Assembly: GCF_029525555.1 (NCBI RefSeq)
Contig: NZ_JAPDHZ010000005.1
Span: 1 to 56,843 of the forward strand
DNA from: Cohnella ginsengisoli
Lineage (GTDB): Bacteria > Bacillota > Bacilli > Paenibacillales > Paenibacillaceae
Reading direction: 5' to 3'
Length of the DNA stretch: 56,843 bases
Shown here: positions 34,987 through 44,084 of the stretch, in pieces
Layout: each line of letters begins with the position of its first letter
Numbering within the stretch: the stretch's first letter is position 1
Position numbers and translations under genes: made by a program
Notes under the pieces: generated by a model
Databases searched by the model: none
The model's input: only the letters and a program-made list of their open reading frames with translations
What the model was told of the DNA's origin: nothing

Positions 34987-36573
34987 TTGAGACGATTGAG
35001 GAAATGGATGCGACAAAATCCGAAGTATCCCGCCATGCAGGAGTCGCTCGATAGAGAGGGCGAGGAAGACGCGAGGCTAACCGCAGCGCTTGAGCAGAAC
35101 GAAGCGACGTTCCGGCACGTTTTTCAGGATTGCTCAGATATCGTCTTCCGGCGCGTTTGTCTTGAACGACAGGAATCGCTGCTGGTCATTTATATCGCCA
35201 GTTTGGCGGACGAACAAGTCATCGACGATCATATTTTAAAACCGTTGATGTCGCGCGAGGCGGCTCAAGCCGACTCGGAGCGAACAGGTGCGGAAGCGTT
35301 GACGGACCGGCTGATCACATCGGCGTCCGCGAAGCTATCGTCGGACGTCAATGAAATCGTACGTCAGCTATTGAACGGTCATGCGGCCGTGCTTCAAGAC
35401 GGCGACAATAGCGCTATATTGGCGAAGGCTGACGGCATCAAGCAGCGGAGCCTTGAAGAGCCTTCCTCCGAACCGGTCATCCGCGGACCGAGAGACGGAT
35501 TCATCGAAAACATTTCCACGAACATGGGATTGCTTCGCAGCCGGCTGAAAACGCCACGGCTCAAAATGGAGACGGTCACGATCGGAGAGCTGTCCCGGAC
35601 GCAGGTCATACTCGCTTATATCGCGGGGATCGCGGCGGCATCGCTGATCGGAGAAGTGCGCGAAAGAGTGGGACGGATTCAGATCGACGGCATTCTGGAT
35701 TCCGGCTACATCGAGGAGTTTATCGAAGACCTGCCGTACTCCCCGTTCCCGCAGACGCACAGCACCGAACGGCCGGACGTCGTCGCCGCCGAGCTCTTGG
35801 AAGGAAAAATCGCCATTTTGGTCGACAACACGCCATTCGCGCTTATCGTCCCCATGACGTTCTGGACCGGCTTACAAGCGAGCGAGGATTATTATATTCG
35901 GTGGCCCGTCGCCACCTTCGTACGCTGGATCCGGTTCCTGTTCCTTTTCATCGCCATTTTCGCCCCCCTCTTTGTATGTGGCGATTACGACTTTTCATCA
36001 GGAAATGATTCCGACGAACTTGGTGCTGAGCATCGCATCCGCCAGAGAGGCCGTTCCCTTCCCGGCTTTCTTCGAGGCGCTGCTGATGGAGATCGTATTC
36101 GAAGCGCTGCGGGAAGCGGGGGATTCGCCTGCCGAAACAAATCGGTCAAGCAATCAGCATCGTCGGCGCGCTCGTCATCGGCCAAGCGGCCGTGCAAGCG
36201 GGCATCATCTCCGCTCCCGTCGTCATCATCGTGTCGATCACGGGCATCGCCACGTTTACGATTCCGCGTTACAGCTTTGCAAGCGGCGTACGGCTGCTGC
36301 GGTTTCCGATCCTGCTTCTGGCAGGCACGCTCGGATTGTACGGGATCGTGCTCGGATTATTAAGCATCGTGCTGCACGTGGCTTCGTTGCGTTCGTTCGG
36401 CGTTCCGTACTTGACGCCGCTCGCCCCGATTCAGCGCTCGAGCTTGAAGGATATCCTCATCAGGTTGCCGATCTGGGCGAAGAGGCATCGTCCGCAGGCG
36501 ACGGCGATGGCCGATCGGGTTCGCGAGCCGGCCGGACAACAGCCGAGCCCTTACCGGGGGGAGGCGGTCATGA
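34987..36573 (+). CDS. Spore germination receptor subunit A (GerA family; three frameshifts)
   Basis: About 527 residues of a GerA-type nutrient receptor in the spore inner membrane. The soluble N-terminal domain contains N-x-x-F-I-E-N-I-S-T-N-M-G-L-L-R; G-R-I-Q-I-D-G-I-L-D-S-G-Y-I-E-E-F-I-E-D and Q-A-S-E-D-Y-Y are core GerA signatures. Several C-terminal membrane helices follow. The start is TTG 34987 behind GGGGAGGG. Extra bases lie in C6 35963-35968, G5 36118-36122 and G6 36556-36561. The third makes the gene appear fused to gerC; with one G removed it stops at 36573, overlapping the gerC ATG. Confidence 0.9.
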
Positions 36574-37742
36574 ATCGCGCTTGGCAAGCCTGTTTGCTAT
36601 TGTCCGTATGCGTGTTGAGCGGGTGTTGGGACCGAACGGAGATCAACGATCTGGCGTTCATCGCCGGAAGCGCGTTCGATCTGACGGAGAACGGCGATTA
36701 CCGGCTGTCGCTGCAGATCGCGATTCCTTCTTCGACCCCTGGCGGAGTCGCAGGAGGCGGACCGCAGCAGAAATTTTTCGTCCTGTCGGCTACCGGGAAG
36801 AACGCGAACGAAGCCTTCGAAATGCTGCAAAAGAAGAGCTCGCGGAAGCTTTTTACCGCCCATCGCAGCGTGATTTTCATCGGCGAAACGCTGGGCCGTC
36901 GCGGAATTAACGGCGTGCTTGACGTTTTCGCGCATGATCCGCGTCAGCGATTGCGAACTTACATGATGGTCGTTAAGGGGGGGGCGAAGCGCGGAAAGTG
37001 CTGCAAACGAAATATCCCTTTGACCAGGTGCCGATGGAGGCGATCAAGGAAATGGAAGGCCAGCATAGCGAGATTGCGGTGAATTTGCGCGATTTATTTA
37101 TAGCGGCATCGGATAGGGGGGATCGATCCGATCATGGGCACGATCGAAGTCGAGTCTGAAGGGAACGATCCGGGCAAGGCGGAGCTGTTCAAGTTGGCCG
37201 GGGCCGCCGTGTTCAAAGATTTGAGATTGGTCGGTTTGCTGAACGGCTATGAAACGGACGGCCTCAATTGGGCGACCAATCATATGAAGGACGGGAGAAT
37301 CAACGCAGAGCTGCCGGGCGGTCAAGGGAACGTGGGGATGCTCATTACCCATGCCGAACGAAAAATCACGGCTGAAATTAAAGGGGATCGCGTCTGGTTT
37401 AACTTATTGCTCCAGGGAAGAGGTACGTTGATCGAAAATAATACCGATCTGGATATCACCCGACCGAAAATGATCGCGCTGGTGCAGCATGCACTGGAAC
37501 AGTCGGCCAAGAAACAAGTCCAGGACGTCATAATTAAACTTCAAAGGCAATACAACGCAGACGCCGTCGGCTTTGGCCAAATACTCCACCGAAACAAGCC
37601 AAAGGAGTGGAAAAAGCTGAAAAGTCGGTGGGATCGAAGCTTTGCCAAAGCGAACATCGCAGTAGACGTGAAGCTGACGATCGGCAGTGCCGGCATGTCC
37701 GGGCCGCCTTTACAACTAAACCAGAAGGAGAATCGAAAATGA
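36570..37742 (+). CDS. Spore germination receptor lipoprotein subunit C (GerC/Ger(x)C family; two frameshifts)
   Basis: About 390 residues. A lipoprotein signal peptide ends in L-S-G-C-W-D-R-T-E-I-N, the standard GerC lipobox and next residues. L-A-F-I-A-G-S-A-F-D and F-T-A-H-R-S-V-I-F-I-G-E are conserved. G8 at 36977-36984 and G6 at 37116-37121 each carry an extra G; removing them restores V-V-K-G-G-E-A-R-K-V-L and S-D-R-G-I-D-P-I-M-G. RBS GGAGG lies 5 nt before the ATG. It overlaps both the A gene upstream and the small downstream gene. Confidence 0.9.
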
Positions 37743-37969
37743 TCGCATACATCGCGGGATACATCGTGCTTGGCAGTGTATGGACGATCATGCGCATGAG
37801 ATCGCTGCTCGCCTCGCATAAAAACAAAGAAGCGGCCGTGTATGGCGGGACGATGGGCATATGCCTCGTTATCGGTGCCTTGCTGCTGGCGCGGACGAAG
37901 CTGCCAAGCTTTATTCTCCCGGTTCAGCGATTGCTCGAGCCCTTCGGACAATACTTGTTAAAGCATTGA
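37739..37969 (+). CDS. Small two-helix membrane protein, candidate germinant-receptor D subunit
   Basis: A 76-residue protein with two predicted membrane helices (residues 1-18 and about 34-52) and a basic linker. Its ATG overlaps the gerC stop by 4 nt, so it belongs to the receptor operon. Some Bacillus ger operons carry a fourth small two-TM gene, called the D subunit, that modulates receptor function. Assignment rests on size, topology and position, not on a motif. It ends 12 nt inside the convergent B-subunit gene. Confidence 0.6.
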   Translation: MIAYIAGYIVLGSVWTIMRMRSLLASHKNKEAAVYGGTMGICLVIGALLLARTKLPSFILPVQRLLEPFGQYLLKH

Positions 37970-39058
37970 AGGCGCGGCCTTTCTTTTGGCAGCGTCCACT
38001 ATTAACAGCAACAACGGGATAAGGCTTTGATTCAAGAAGGCCAGAAGCGGGAACGTAAAGACGAGATAATTGAGCAGAGCGGCCGCGTTCGGAAAAATCC
38101 AGACGGAGCCGATCAAAGACAGCAGGGAGAGCGGAAAGACGAGATCCCGATAGTCGCTAATTCCGAAAATCCGGCTTATGCACACGCAGAATATGAACAG
38201 AGACACCGATATTTTGACGAAACAACCGATGACCCATGTGGAAACCGCGATTGCTTCGAGACGCTCGAAAGAGCCTTCGATGCCGATGTATTGGACGACG
38301 CTCAAGAACGAATAGGTTAATTTATCCGTCAACGGACCGAGAATCATAACCGTAAGCATGATGAGGCTGACGGACATCAGCGTGACGCACGTCAGGGCGA
38401 TAAGCGAAACTTTGCGCGCTTTAGAGGAGGATTCGTAGTAGGAAAGGAGCCAGCCCAAAATAAACACCTGATTCATGAATCCGCCAGCGGGATTAAACGC
38501 GCCTTGCAGCACCGGGCCGAATCCGTTCTCGACAATCGGCTTGAGTTGATGGACATCGGCGTCCTTGATGGTCAAGACCAGGAGGGGGATGAACAAGACG
38601 AGCAGGAGCAAGGTCAAGAACTCGTTGGATCGGGCGATGACTTCAATGCCGAGAAAGGCGGCAATGCCGCTTAAGGCCAGCAAAGTCAAGCTGATCACGA
38701 GGAAGGGGCTTTCCGGAAGCAAAAGCGTGCTGACAAAGCCCGTGTGCTGCGTCGTTAAAGTCGATATCGAAATGAACCAGTAATACGCATAGCTGGCCGC
38801 CGCTAATTTACCCAGCCATTTCCCGAGAATGCGTGCGCTGTATTGTTCGATGGTCAATCCGGGATATCGCCTCGATAGCTCGCACATGACCCAAATGCTC
38901 ACGAAGCCGGTCGCGGATGCGATCAGCTCCGAGATCCAGGCGTCCTGCATGGCGAACATTACCGTAAAAGAAGGAACGGTCAACAAGTTCGTCGAGATGA
39001 TAAAAGTGAAGATCAAGTAACCCAGCTGGGTGCGGCTGATTTTTTCTGTGACCTGCAT
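37958..39058 (-). CDS. Spore germination receptor subunit B (endospore germination permease, GerAB/ArcD/ProY family)
   Basis: A 366-residue integral membrane protein with ten or so helices of the APC-superfamily transporter fold. The N-terminus K-I-S-R-T-Q-L-G-Y-L-I-F and the Q-Y-S-A-R-I-L-G-K-W-L-G-K motif are typical of GerB proteins, which form the germinant-binding channel. Intact. It is convergent with gerA-gerC-D and overlaps the D-like gene end, whereas ger operons are normally collinear A-B-C or A-C-B. The inversion implies an independent promoter upstream of 39058. Confidence 0.92.
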   Translation of the reverse strand: MQVTEKISRTQLGYLIFTFIISTNLLTVPSFTVMFAMQDAWISELIASATGFVSIWVMCELSRRYPGLTIEQYSARILGKWLGKLAAASYAYYWFISISTLTTQHTGFVSTLLLPESPFLVISLTLLALSGIAAFLGIEVIARSNEFLTLLLLVLFIPLLVLTIKDADVHQLKPIVENGFGPVLQGAFNPAGGFMNQVFILGWLLSYYESSSKARKVSLIALTCVTLMSVSLIMLTVMILGPLTDKLTYSFLSVVQYIGIEGSFERLEAIAVSTWVIGCFVKISVSLFIFCVCISRIFGISDYRDLVFPLSLLSLIGSVWIFPNAAALLNYLVFTFPLLAFLNQSLIPLLLLIVDAAKRKAAPSML

Positions 39059-39145
39059 ATGGTTTCTCCGTTTCCCGGCAAATATGTTCCCAGTATTCGC
39101 TAGGCGGGAGTCGAATATACATTAGTTTTCAACAAGAAGATTCAT

Positions 39146-39164
39146 AATGGATATTATGTTAACT
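39146..39164 (+). other. dif-like half site
   Basis: Matches the right part of B. subtilis dif at 16 of 19 positions, with TTATGTTAACT in place of the XerD arm. It lies between the inverted gerB-type gene and the end of the VIT1-type gene. Confidence 0.2.
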
Positions 39165-39173
39165 AAAATGAAG

Positions 39174-39879
39174 TCAGGATATGACCTTGGCGACAAGAAA
39201 GGCGATGCCTGCCGCCACGCCGCCGACTAACGTGGTTTGCGCAGCGCTCTTAAGCGGTCTAGAGCCGGTAAATTTACCTTTTTACGTACCCGAAAATAAA
39301 TAAGGCAATTAAGGTCGCGATGATGGAGACGAGCAGAGCGGCAGCGGCGCGATGAATAAGGATATAAGGGATTAAAGGAATGAACCCGCCAACGATATAC
39401 GATAAACCGATCGTAAATGAACTGTTGCGGGCCCTTTTGGGCTCAGGCTCTTCAAGTCCAAGCTCGTGCTTCATCATAAATGCGACCCAACGATTCTGGT
39501 CCCCGCTTATTTCCTCGACTGCCGATTCGATGCTTGATTCCTGAATTCCCCATTTTCGGAGAACTTCTGCGACTTCTTCCTTTTCTCGCTCTGGAACTTC
39601 AATGATTTCCCGCCGTTCCCTCTGCAGTTCGTTTTCATAATGCTCTCGGTCCGTTCGGGCGGCCAGATAGCCGCCTAATCCCATGGCGATCGAGCCGGCC
39701 GCGATTTCCGCAAGACCGGCGATGACGACGATATTCGTACTGGAGACGGACCCGGAGAGACCGGCGGCAAGGGCAAAAGGGACTGTCAGCCCGTCCGACA
39801 TGCCGATGACGATGTCCCGAATGGTATCGGATGCAGTAAAATGACGTTCAATATGCGTTAACTTTTCGGATTCGTTCAC
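39174..39879 (-). CDS. VIT1/CCC1-family metal transporter (frameshifted)
   Basis: About 234 residues. The VIT1/CCC1 family exports Fe2+ or Mn2+. Family marks are D-I-V-I-G-M-S-D-G-L-T-V-P-F-A-L-A-A-G-L-S-G and A-E-I-A-A-G-S-I-A-M-G-L-G-G-Y-L-A-A, then a cytoplasmic Glu-rich helical region (Y-E-N-E-L-Q-R-E-R-R-E) that binds metal in plant VIT1. As read it stops at 39274, but one A too many in the five-base run 39279-39283 causes this. Corrected, it continues G-K-F-T-G-S-R-P-L-K-S-A-A-Q-T-T-L-V-G-G to 39174, adding the last helix. Second gene of the operon behind DUF2231. Confidence 0.87.
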
Positions 39880-39909
39880 AATTTTCGCTCCTTGCGCAAG
39901 CGTCGTCGT

Positions 39910-40383
39910 TCAATCGTGATTTCCCTTCGGCGGATTTACCGGAGTACCGTTTGCCTTCACGCCTATGCCATTGTCGTAAACCATTTTTCCGCCATAATAA
40001 CCGGTTCCCAAGACTAAAGCACAGGAGGCAATGGCAATTGCTAAATAAACAATAAGCGAGAATTTGAAAAGAGATTTTTTGCCTCGAAATATCATGAATA
40101 ACCTCGCCGCGACAAGAATGCTTACCACCCACGCTGTAATATCCGCTAATGTACTATGGATTTCTAAAAATGAGGTGTTGCCCCGAGCATCTTCCTCGGG
40201 TCCGGTTGCTACAGACAGCCATGCGGATAAAACGGCAGCAAGCCAAATCCATATTCCTTGCCTCAGCGGTAAAGCACGGTGTCGGATCGATACAATCAGA
40301 TCATACAGCAAACCGACGGTAATCAGCACGATCGGAAAGTGGACAAGAATAGGATGCGTGTGGTTTAAGATTTCATTCAACAT
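39910..40383 (-). CDS. DUF2231 membrane protein
   Basis: A 157-residue, four-helix membrane protein. H-P-I-L-V-H-F-P-I-V-L near the start is the DUF2231 signature, with paired His on helix 1, and a second conserved His in E-I-H-S-T-L-A-D-I. Members have been suggested to bind heme or sit in redox contexts, though function is unproven. The ATG at 40383 has GGGGGGAAG 6 nt upstream. It is transcribed with the VIT1-type gene 30 nt downstream, behind the 19-bp box at 40443-40461. Confidence 0.82.
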   Translation of the reverse strand: MLNEILNHTHPILVHFPIVLITVGLLYDLIVSIRHRALPLRQGIWIWLAAVLSAWLSVATGPEEDARGNTSFLEIHSTLADITAWVVSILVAARLFMIFRGKKSLFKFSLIVYLAIAIASCALVLGTGYYGGKMVYDNGIGVKANGTPVNPPKGNHD

Positions 40384-40442
40384 TCGACTTCCCCCCTTAA
40401 TGGATGGCTTTCGTTCTGACAGTGTCATTTTAACTTGTATTT

Positions 40443-40461
40443 ATTTAAATTTTCTTAAATT
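40443..40461 (-). promoter_or_regulatory. Response-regulator box, copy 1 (TTTAAGAAAATTTAAATAA)
   Basis: A tandem TTTAA-N5-TTTAA direct repeat (10-bp period, as for OmpR/PhoB-type regulators). It is identical over 19 bp to the box at 42548-42566 and oriented toward DUF2231-VIT1. A possible -10 TAAAAT lies 12 nt after the TTTAAAT end. Confidence 0.55.
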
Positions 40462-40509
40462 TGCTGTTTCCATTCGGCAGCATCAAAAATATTTCAATTC
40501 GGTTTAAAC

Positions 40510-41815
40510 TCAGCGTCGGCGTTGATCCCTTCTGGCCGCAAAACGTCTGGCGAACATCGGGTAATGACGTTCTTGTGTGCGAGGAATCCAAACTTCCGCT
40601 TTTGTTCCCAAGCCGATCTCGGAACGAATTCGGATCGTGCCGCGATGCGCTTCAACGATCCATTTGGCGATGGACAGTCCGAGGCCGGTTCCTCCTTGCG
40701 AGCGGGAGCGAGCTTTGTCCCCGCGGTAAAACCGCTCGAAGACATGCGGAAGATCTTCCTTGGGAATACCGCATCCGGTGTCAGCGACGCTCAAATAAAC
40801 CGAATGGGATCGGAACTCGCCACTGACCTGTATCCGTCCCGTGAAGGACGTATATTTGAAGGCATTATCCATTAATATGACCAACATTTGGCGCAAACGC
40901 GCCTCGTCTCCCAAAATCGTCAATGGCCGCTGTACGTTTGTTTCGATTTTAACCCGCTTGTTTTCGGCGAGAAATCGAAACTGATCCGCCACTTCGAAAA
41001 TCAGAGAATCAAGCGCAACATCGGAGGTTTGGATCTGTATCTGGTTAGAATCAGATCGCGCGAGCGTCAGGAGATCGACGATTAGCTTTCCCATCCGCTT
41101 ACTTTCCTGAAGAATAACGGCGATATTGTGGCTCTCTTCTTCGATGGAACGTTCGGGATGGCGAAGCAGAAGTTCCGTACGGGCCTGTAAAACCGCGGTC
41201 GGCGTACGCAATTCATGCGAGGCGTCGGCTACAAAGCGCTGCTGCTTCACCCAAGAACGGTGGATAGGAACGAGCGCTTTCTGTGCGAGAAACAAGCCGG
41301 CAAGAATGGAAATGGCCGCGCCTGCCACGATTCCAACGGCAAGATCAAGCGATAGCAAACGGAGCGTATTTTCCACGTCTCTCAAGCTTCGGATAACGGT
41401 GATCGAATGTGCCTCGAGGCTGGCGTTAGTATTGAGAAACGTCAAAGCCCGAAAGCGATTGCCGCCCGCCGTCAAGGTTCGAATCGCCCGATCGGCGGAA
41501 GGCCTGCGCAGCTGCGCGGCTATCTTCGGATCGAGCGACCGATCGGGGGGATTGTCCGATCAAGCTACCGTTCGGATCCCAGAAAAGGTAAGTCGTTTTC
41601 TCATCCTGCTGGGGATCTTGATCCTTGCCGCGAATCAGCTCCGTCAAATTATGGAACGATTCAATTCGAGGCACCGATTGCATTAGCACTTCATCAGCTT
41701 CATGAATTAGGCGATGCCGCAAATGAACGTAAAGCACGGAGCTGAGCAACAAAAGAACGAGCAGGAGGACAGCGGCGTTCAGGATGGCCAGCCTAATACG
41801 GAGGTTACTGAACAT
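40510..41815 (-). CDS. Sensor histidine kinase, OmpR-system partner (frameshifted)
   Basis: About 434 residues: TM1 (10-30), extracytoplasmic sensor with T-Y-L-F-W-D-P-N-G, TM2 near 170-195, HAMP-poor linker, HisKA with D-A-S-H-E-L-R-T-P (phospho-His), and HATPase with D-N-A-F-K-Y-T, D-T-G-C-G-I-P and G-T-G-L-G-L-S-I-A-K. One extra base in the six-base run 41545-41550 (C on coding strand) splits it inside the sensor; removal gives S-P-D-R-S-L-D-P-K-I. ATG 41815 overlaps the regulator stop by 11 nt. Signal unknown; the adjacent regulon points to redox or metal status. Confidence 0.9.
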
Positions 41816-42491
41816 CTGATTCACCCGTAAACTTGTAACCGACTCCACGAATGGTGCGAAGCGCCGAATCGGCGCCTAGAGAGGCTAGCTTCTTGCGGAG
41901 ATGGTGTACGTACACGTCGACGGCCGTCAATTCCGACGATGAGTCAAAACCCCATACCCGTTCAAAAATCTGGTCACGGGTTATAATTCGGTCTTTGTTG
42001 CATAGAAAGCATTCCAGCATTTCGTACTCCTTGACCGTCAAATTCAGCGACGCGTCGCCAACGAATGCCGACCGATCCGCAGGAACGAGTCGGATGGAGC
42101 CCGCCTTTAATTCGCCTTCCTGCCCGATCGTGCCCTTCCGGCGAAGGACTGCCCGTGTGCGGGCTAGCAGCTCGGAGACAGCGAACGGTTTTGTGACGTA
42201 GTCGTCCGCACCTGCATCGAGCCCGGCCACCAGATCCTCCACGGCATCTTTAGCCGTCAGTATAATAACCGGAATTTCCTTGTTTTTCACTCTCAGCTTG
42301 CGGACGATATCGATTCCGTTCATTCCCGGCAACATCACGTCGAGAACGATCAAATCGTGAACGGCCTTCTCAGCCCAATACCAGCCATCATCGCCGTTCT
42401 CTATGCCGTCGGTCGTAAACCCTTCGCCTTCAAAGACGTCACGGACGATCCGAAGAAGAGAAGCATCGTCCTCTACCACCAGCACTCGCAT
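41805..42491 (-). CDS. OmpR/PhoB-family response regulator
   Basis: A 228-residue regulator. The receiver has V-V-E-D-D-A-S, phospho-Asp in L-I-V-L-D-V-M-L-P-G-M-N-G, and the switch Lys in D-D-Y-V-T-K-P-F. The winged-helix C-terminus ends A-V-D-V-Y-V-H-H-L-R-K-K-L and T-I-R-G-V-G-Y-K-F. The ATG at 42491 follows GGTGGGA; 42506 is an alternative. It is divergent from the FMN-binding operon and upstream of its kinase. The shared tandem TTTAA boxes at both flanking operons are the natural candidates for its binding site. Confidence 0.92.
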   Translation of the reverse strand: MRVLVVEDDASLLRIVRDVFEGEGFTTDGIENGDDGWYWAEKAVHDLIVLDVMLPGMNGIDIVRKLRVKNKEIPVIILTAKDAVEDLVAGLDAGADDYVTKPFAVSELLARTRAVLRRKGTIGQEGELKAGSIRLVPADRSAFVGDASLNLTVKEYEMLECFLCNKDRIITRDQIFERVWGFDSSSELTAVDVYVHHLRKKLASLGADSALRTIRGVGYKFTGESDVQ

Positions 42492-42547
42492 TCTGATCCC
42501 ACCCATTTCGGTCTCATCATCCTCACCATGTTATCAAAAAGCCAGGC

Positions 42548-42580
42548 TTTAAGAAAATTTAAATAATGTCCTGCTACACT
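42548..42580 (+). promoter_or_regulatory. Response-regulator box, copy 2, with -10 element
   Basis: The same 19-bp TTTAAGAAAATTTAAATAA as at 40443-40461. A -10-like TACACT (42575-42580) follows 10 nt after TTTAAAT, placing the box over the -35 region as in activator-dependent promoters. It lies in the divergent region between the regulator gene and the FMN-binding gene, so it may also control the regulator. Confidence 0.55.
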
Positions 42581-42607
42581 GGTCCTGTAGCGCAAGGAGG
42601 ATTGCCG

Positions 42608-43186
42608 ATGGCCAAAATGAAAAAGAAATGGATCGTTCTTTGTTCCGCCGCGATCGGCGTCATTTATGCTTCGGAATATGTTGCGTCGAATTTCCAAGCA
42701 TACCTGCCACAACCGAGAACGCGAGTCGGAACGGACATGCAGGCTTCAGGCAGCTTATACCCGATCGGCCCGACTTCCACAGAGGGCTTGCTTAACGCGG
42801 GCAATCCGATTCCGAGCAGTTCGGCACTTCCGGAAAAGAATGGCGAATCTCCAAACGCCGCCGCCAACGCTACTCCATCAGCGGACGCGCCTGCGAAGAG
42901 TCCGGGTTCTGTCAATAAACGCTACAACGACGGTACCTATACGGGGATCGGCAGCAACCGGCGGGGCTCGATTCAAGTTGCCGTCACGGTGAAGCGCGAC
43001 AAAATTACGGATGTGGAAATCAGTGACTTCGCGATGCATTACTCCGAGAGCGATGTCGTCGATCTGCCGGACCAAGTGCTGCATAAGCAAAGCTCGCAGG
43101 TGGACAATGTATCCGGCGCCACATACAGCACGCAGGCTTTCGAGGATGCGGTAGCTGACGCACTGGCGCAAGCGAAGATTGGGTAG
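42608..43186 (+). CDS. FMN-binding domain protein (flavinylated extracytoplasmic electron carrier)
   Basis: A 192-residue protein with an N-terminal membrane anchor (residues 8-24), a long Ser/Pro/Ala-rich linker (about 40-105) and a C-terminal FMN_bind domain (about 108-192). The domain has D-G-T-Y-T-G-I-G and the flavinylation motif V-S-G-A-T-Y-S-T, whose Thr receives FMN from ApbE. It would shuttle electrons outside the membrane. The ATG at 42608 follows AAGGAGG by 7 nt. It heads an operon with apbE, an RnfD-like protein and a ferredoxin, matching known flavin-transfer clusters. Confidence 0.87.
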   Translation: MAKMKKKWIVLCSAAIGVIYASEYVASNFQAYLPQPRTRVGTDMQASGSLYPIGPTSTEGLLNAGNPIPSSSALPEKNGESPNAAANATPSADAPAKSPGSVNKRYNDGTYTGIGSNRRGSIQVAVTVKRDKITDVEISDFAMHYSESDVVDLPDQVLHKQSSQVDNVSGATYSTQAFEDAVADALAQAKIG

Positions 43187-43199
43187 GTGGCTAGAGGCG

Positions 43200-44081
43200 A
43201 TGCGAAGAACAAAGTTGTACATGGATACTGTCATCGACATTCAGTTAGAGACCGAACGGTCGAAGGCAGAGGCAGAGACGGCTATCGAACGGGCCTTCGC
43301 AGCATTTCGCAAGGTGGAGGACGCCTGCAGCCGATTTCATCCCGACAGCGAGCTCATGAGGGCTTGCTGTCAGATCGGCGTTTCGGTGCCAATCGGGTCT
43401 TACTTGTTCGAACCGCTAAAGTTCTCTTTGGAACTTGCGGATTGGACAAGCGGCATATTCGATCCGACGGTGGGTGGAACGATGGAGAAGCTCGGTTTTA
43501 ACCGCAGGTACTTGACGGGTGAAATGGCGGACAATCCATCAGACAGTTCTGTCTCTTTTCGGGACATCGAGCTGGACGCGCATAATCGGACTTTGCTGCT
43601 GCGAAAACCAATGGTCATCGATCTAGGAGCGGTGGCCAAAGGGTTCGCCATCGATTTGGCGGCTAGGGAGCTCCGTCAGTTCGAACGCTTCATCGTCAAC
43701 GCCGGCGGCGATCTGATCGCGGGTGGGGCAGATGAGCGAAACAACGTCTGGAACATCGGGATCCGTCATCCGAAACGGAGGGACGAGTCCGTTCAGACGG
43801 TGAACATATCGAACGAAGCCATCTGCACGTCCGGAAGCTACGAGCGAAGAAGCGCCGCCTTTGGAGGCGTCCATCATATCGTCGATCCACGAACAACATA
43901 GTCGCCGAACGCCTGGGTCAGCTGCAGCGTCATCGCTCCCTATGCCATGCTGGCTGACGCCTTTTCGACCGCCGCATTTCTACTGGGAGAGGAAGAGGCC
44001 GAGTCTCTTCTCGAACAGGCTGGGCTTCATGGCGTTTTCATCAAGCCGGATTTACGGATCGTCAAGGTTGGAGGAATGTAA
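43200..44081 (+). CDS. apbE: FAD:protein FMN transferase ApbE (in-frame stop)
   Basis: About 293 residues. It transfers FMN from FAD to the Thr of the FMN_bind motif. Marks are M-D-T-V-I-D-I, F-D-P-T-V-G-G, the core D-L-G-A-V-A-K-G-F-A-I-D, N-A-G-G-D-L-I-A-G-G and H-H-I-V-D-P-R-T. A TAG at 43899-43901, right after D-P-R-T-T, interrupts it. The same frame continues with C-S-V-I-A-P-Y-A-M-L-A-D-A-F-S-T-A, the normal ApbE C-terminus with its metal-binding Asp/Thr, to TAA 44081. No homopolymer is involved, so this is either a nonsense mutation or a substitution error. The next gene starts 3 nt later. Confidence 0.87.
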
Positions 44082-44084
44082 GAA

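Noticed and set aside
36192..37082. A natural GerA-GerC fusion protein
   Set aside because: The apparent fusion depends on one extra G in a G6 run; correcting it gives a GerA stop overlapping a GerC ATG with RBS and lipobox.
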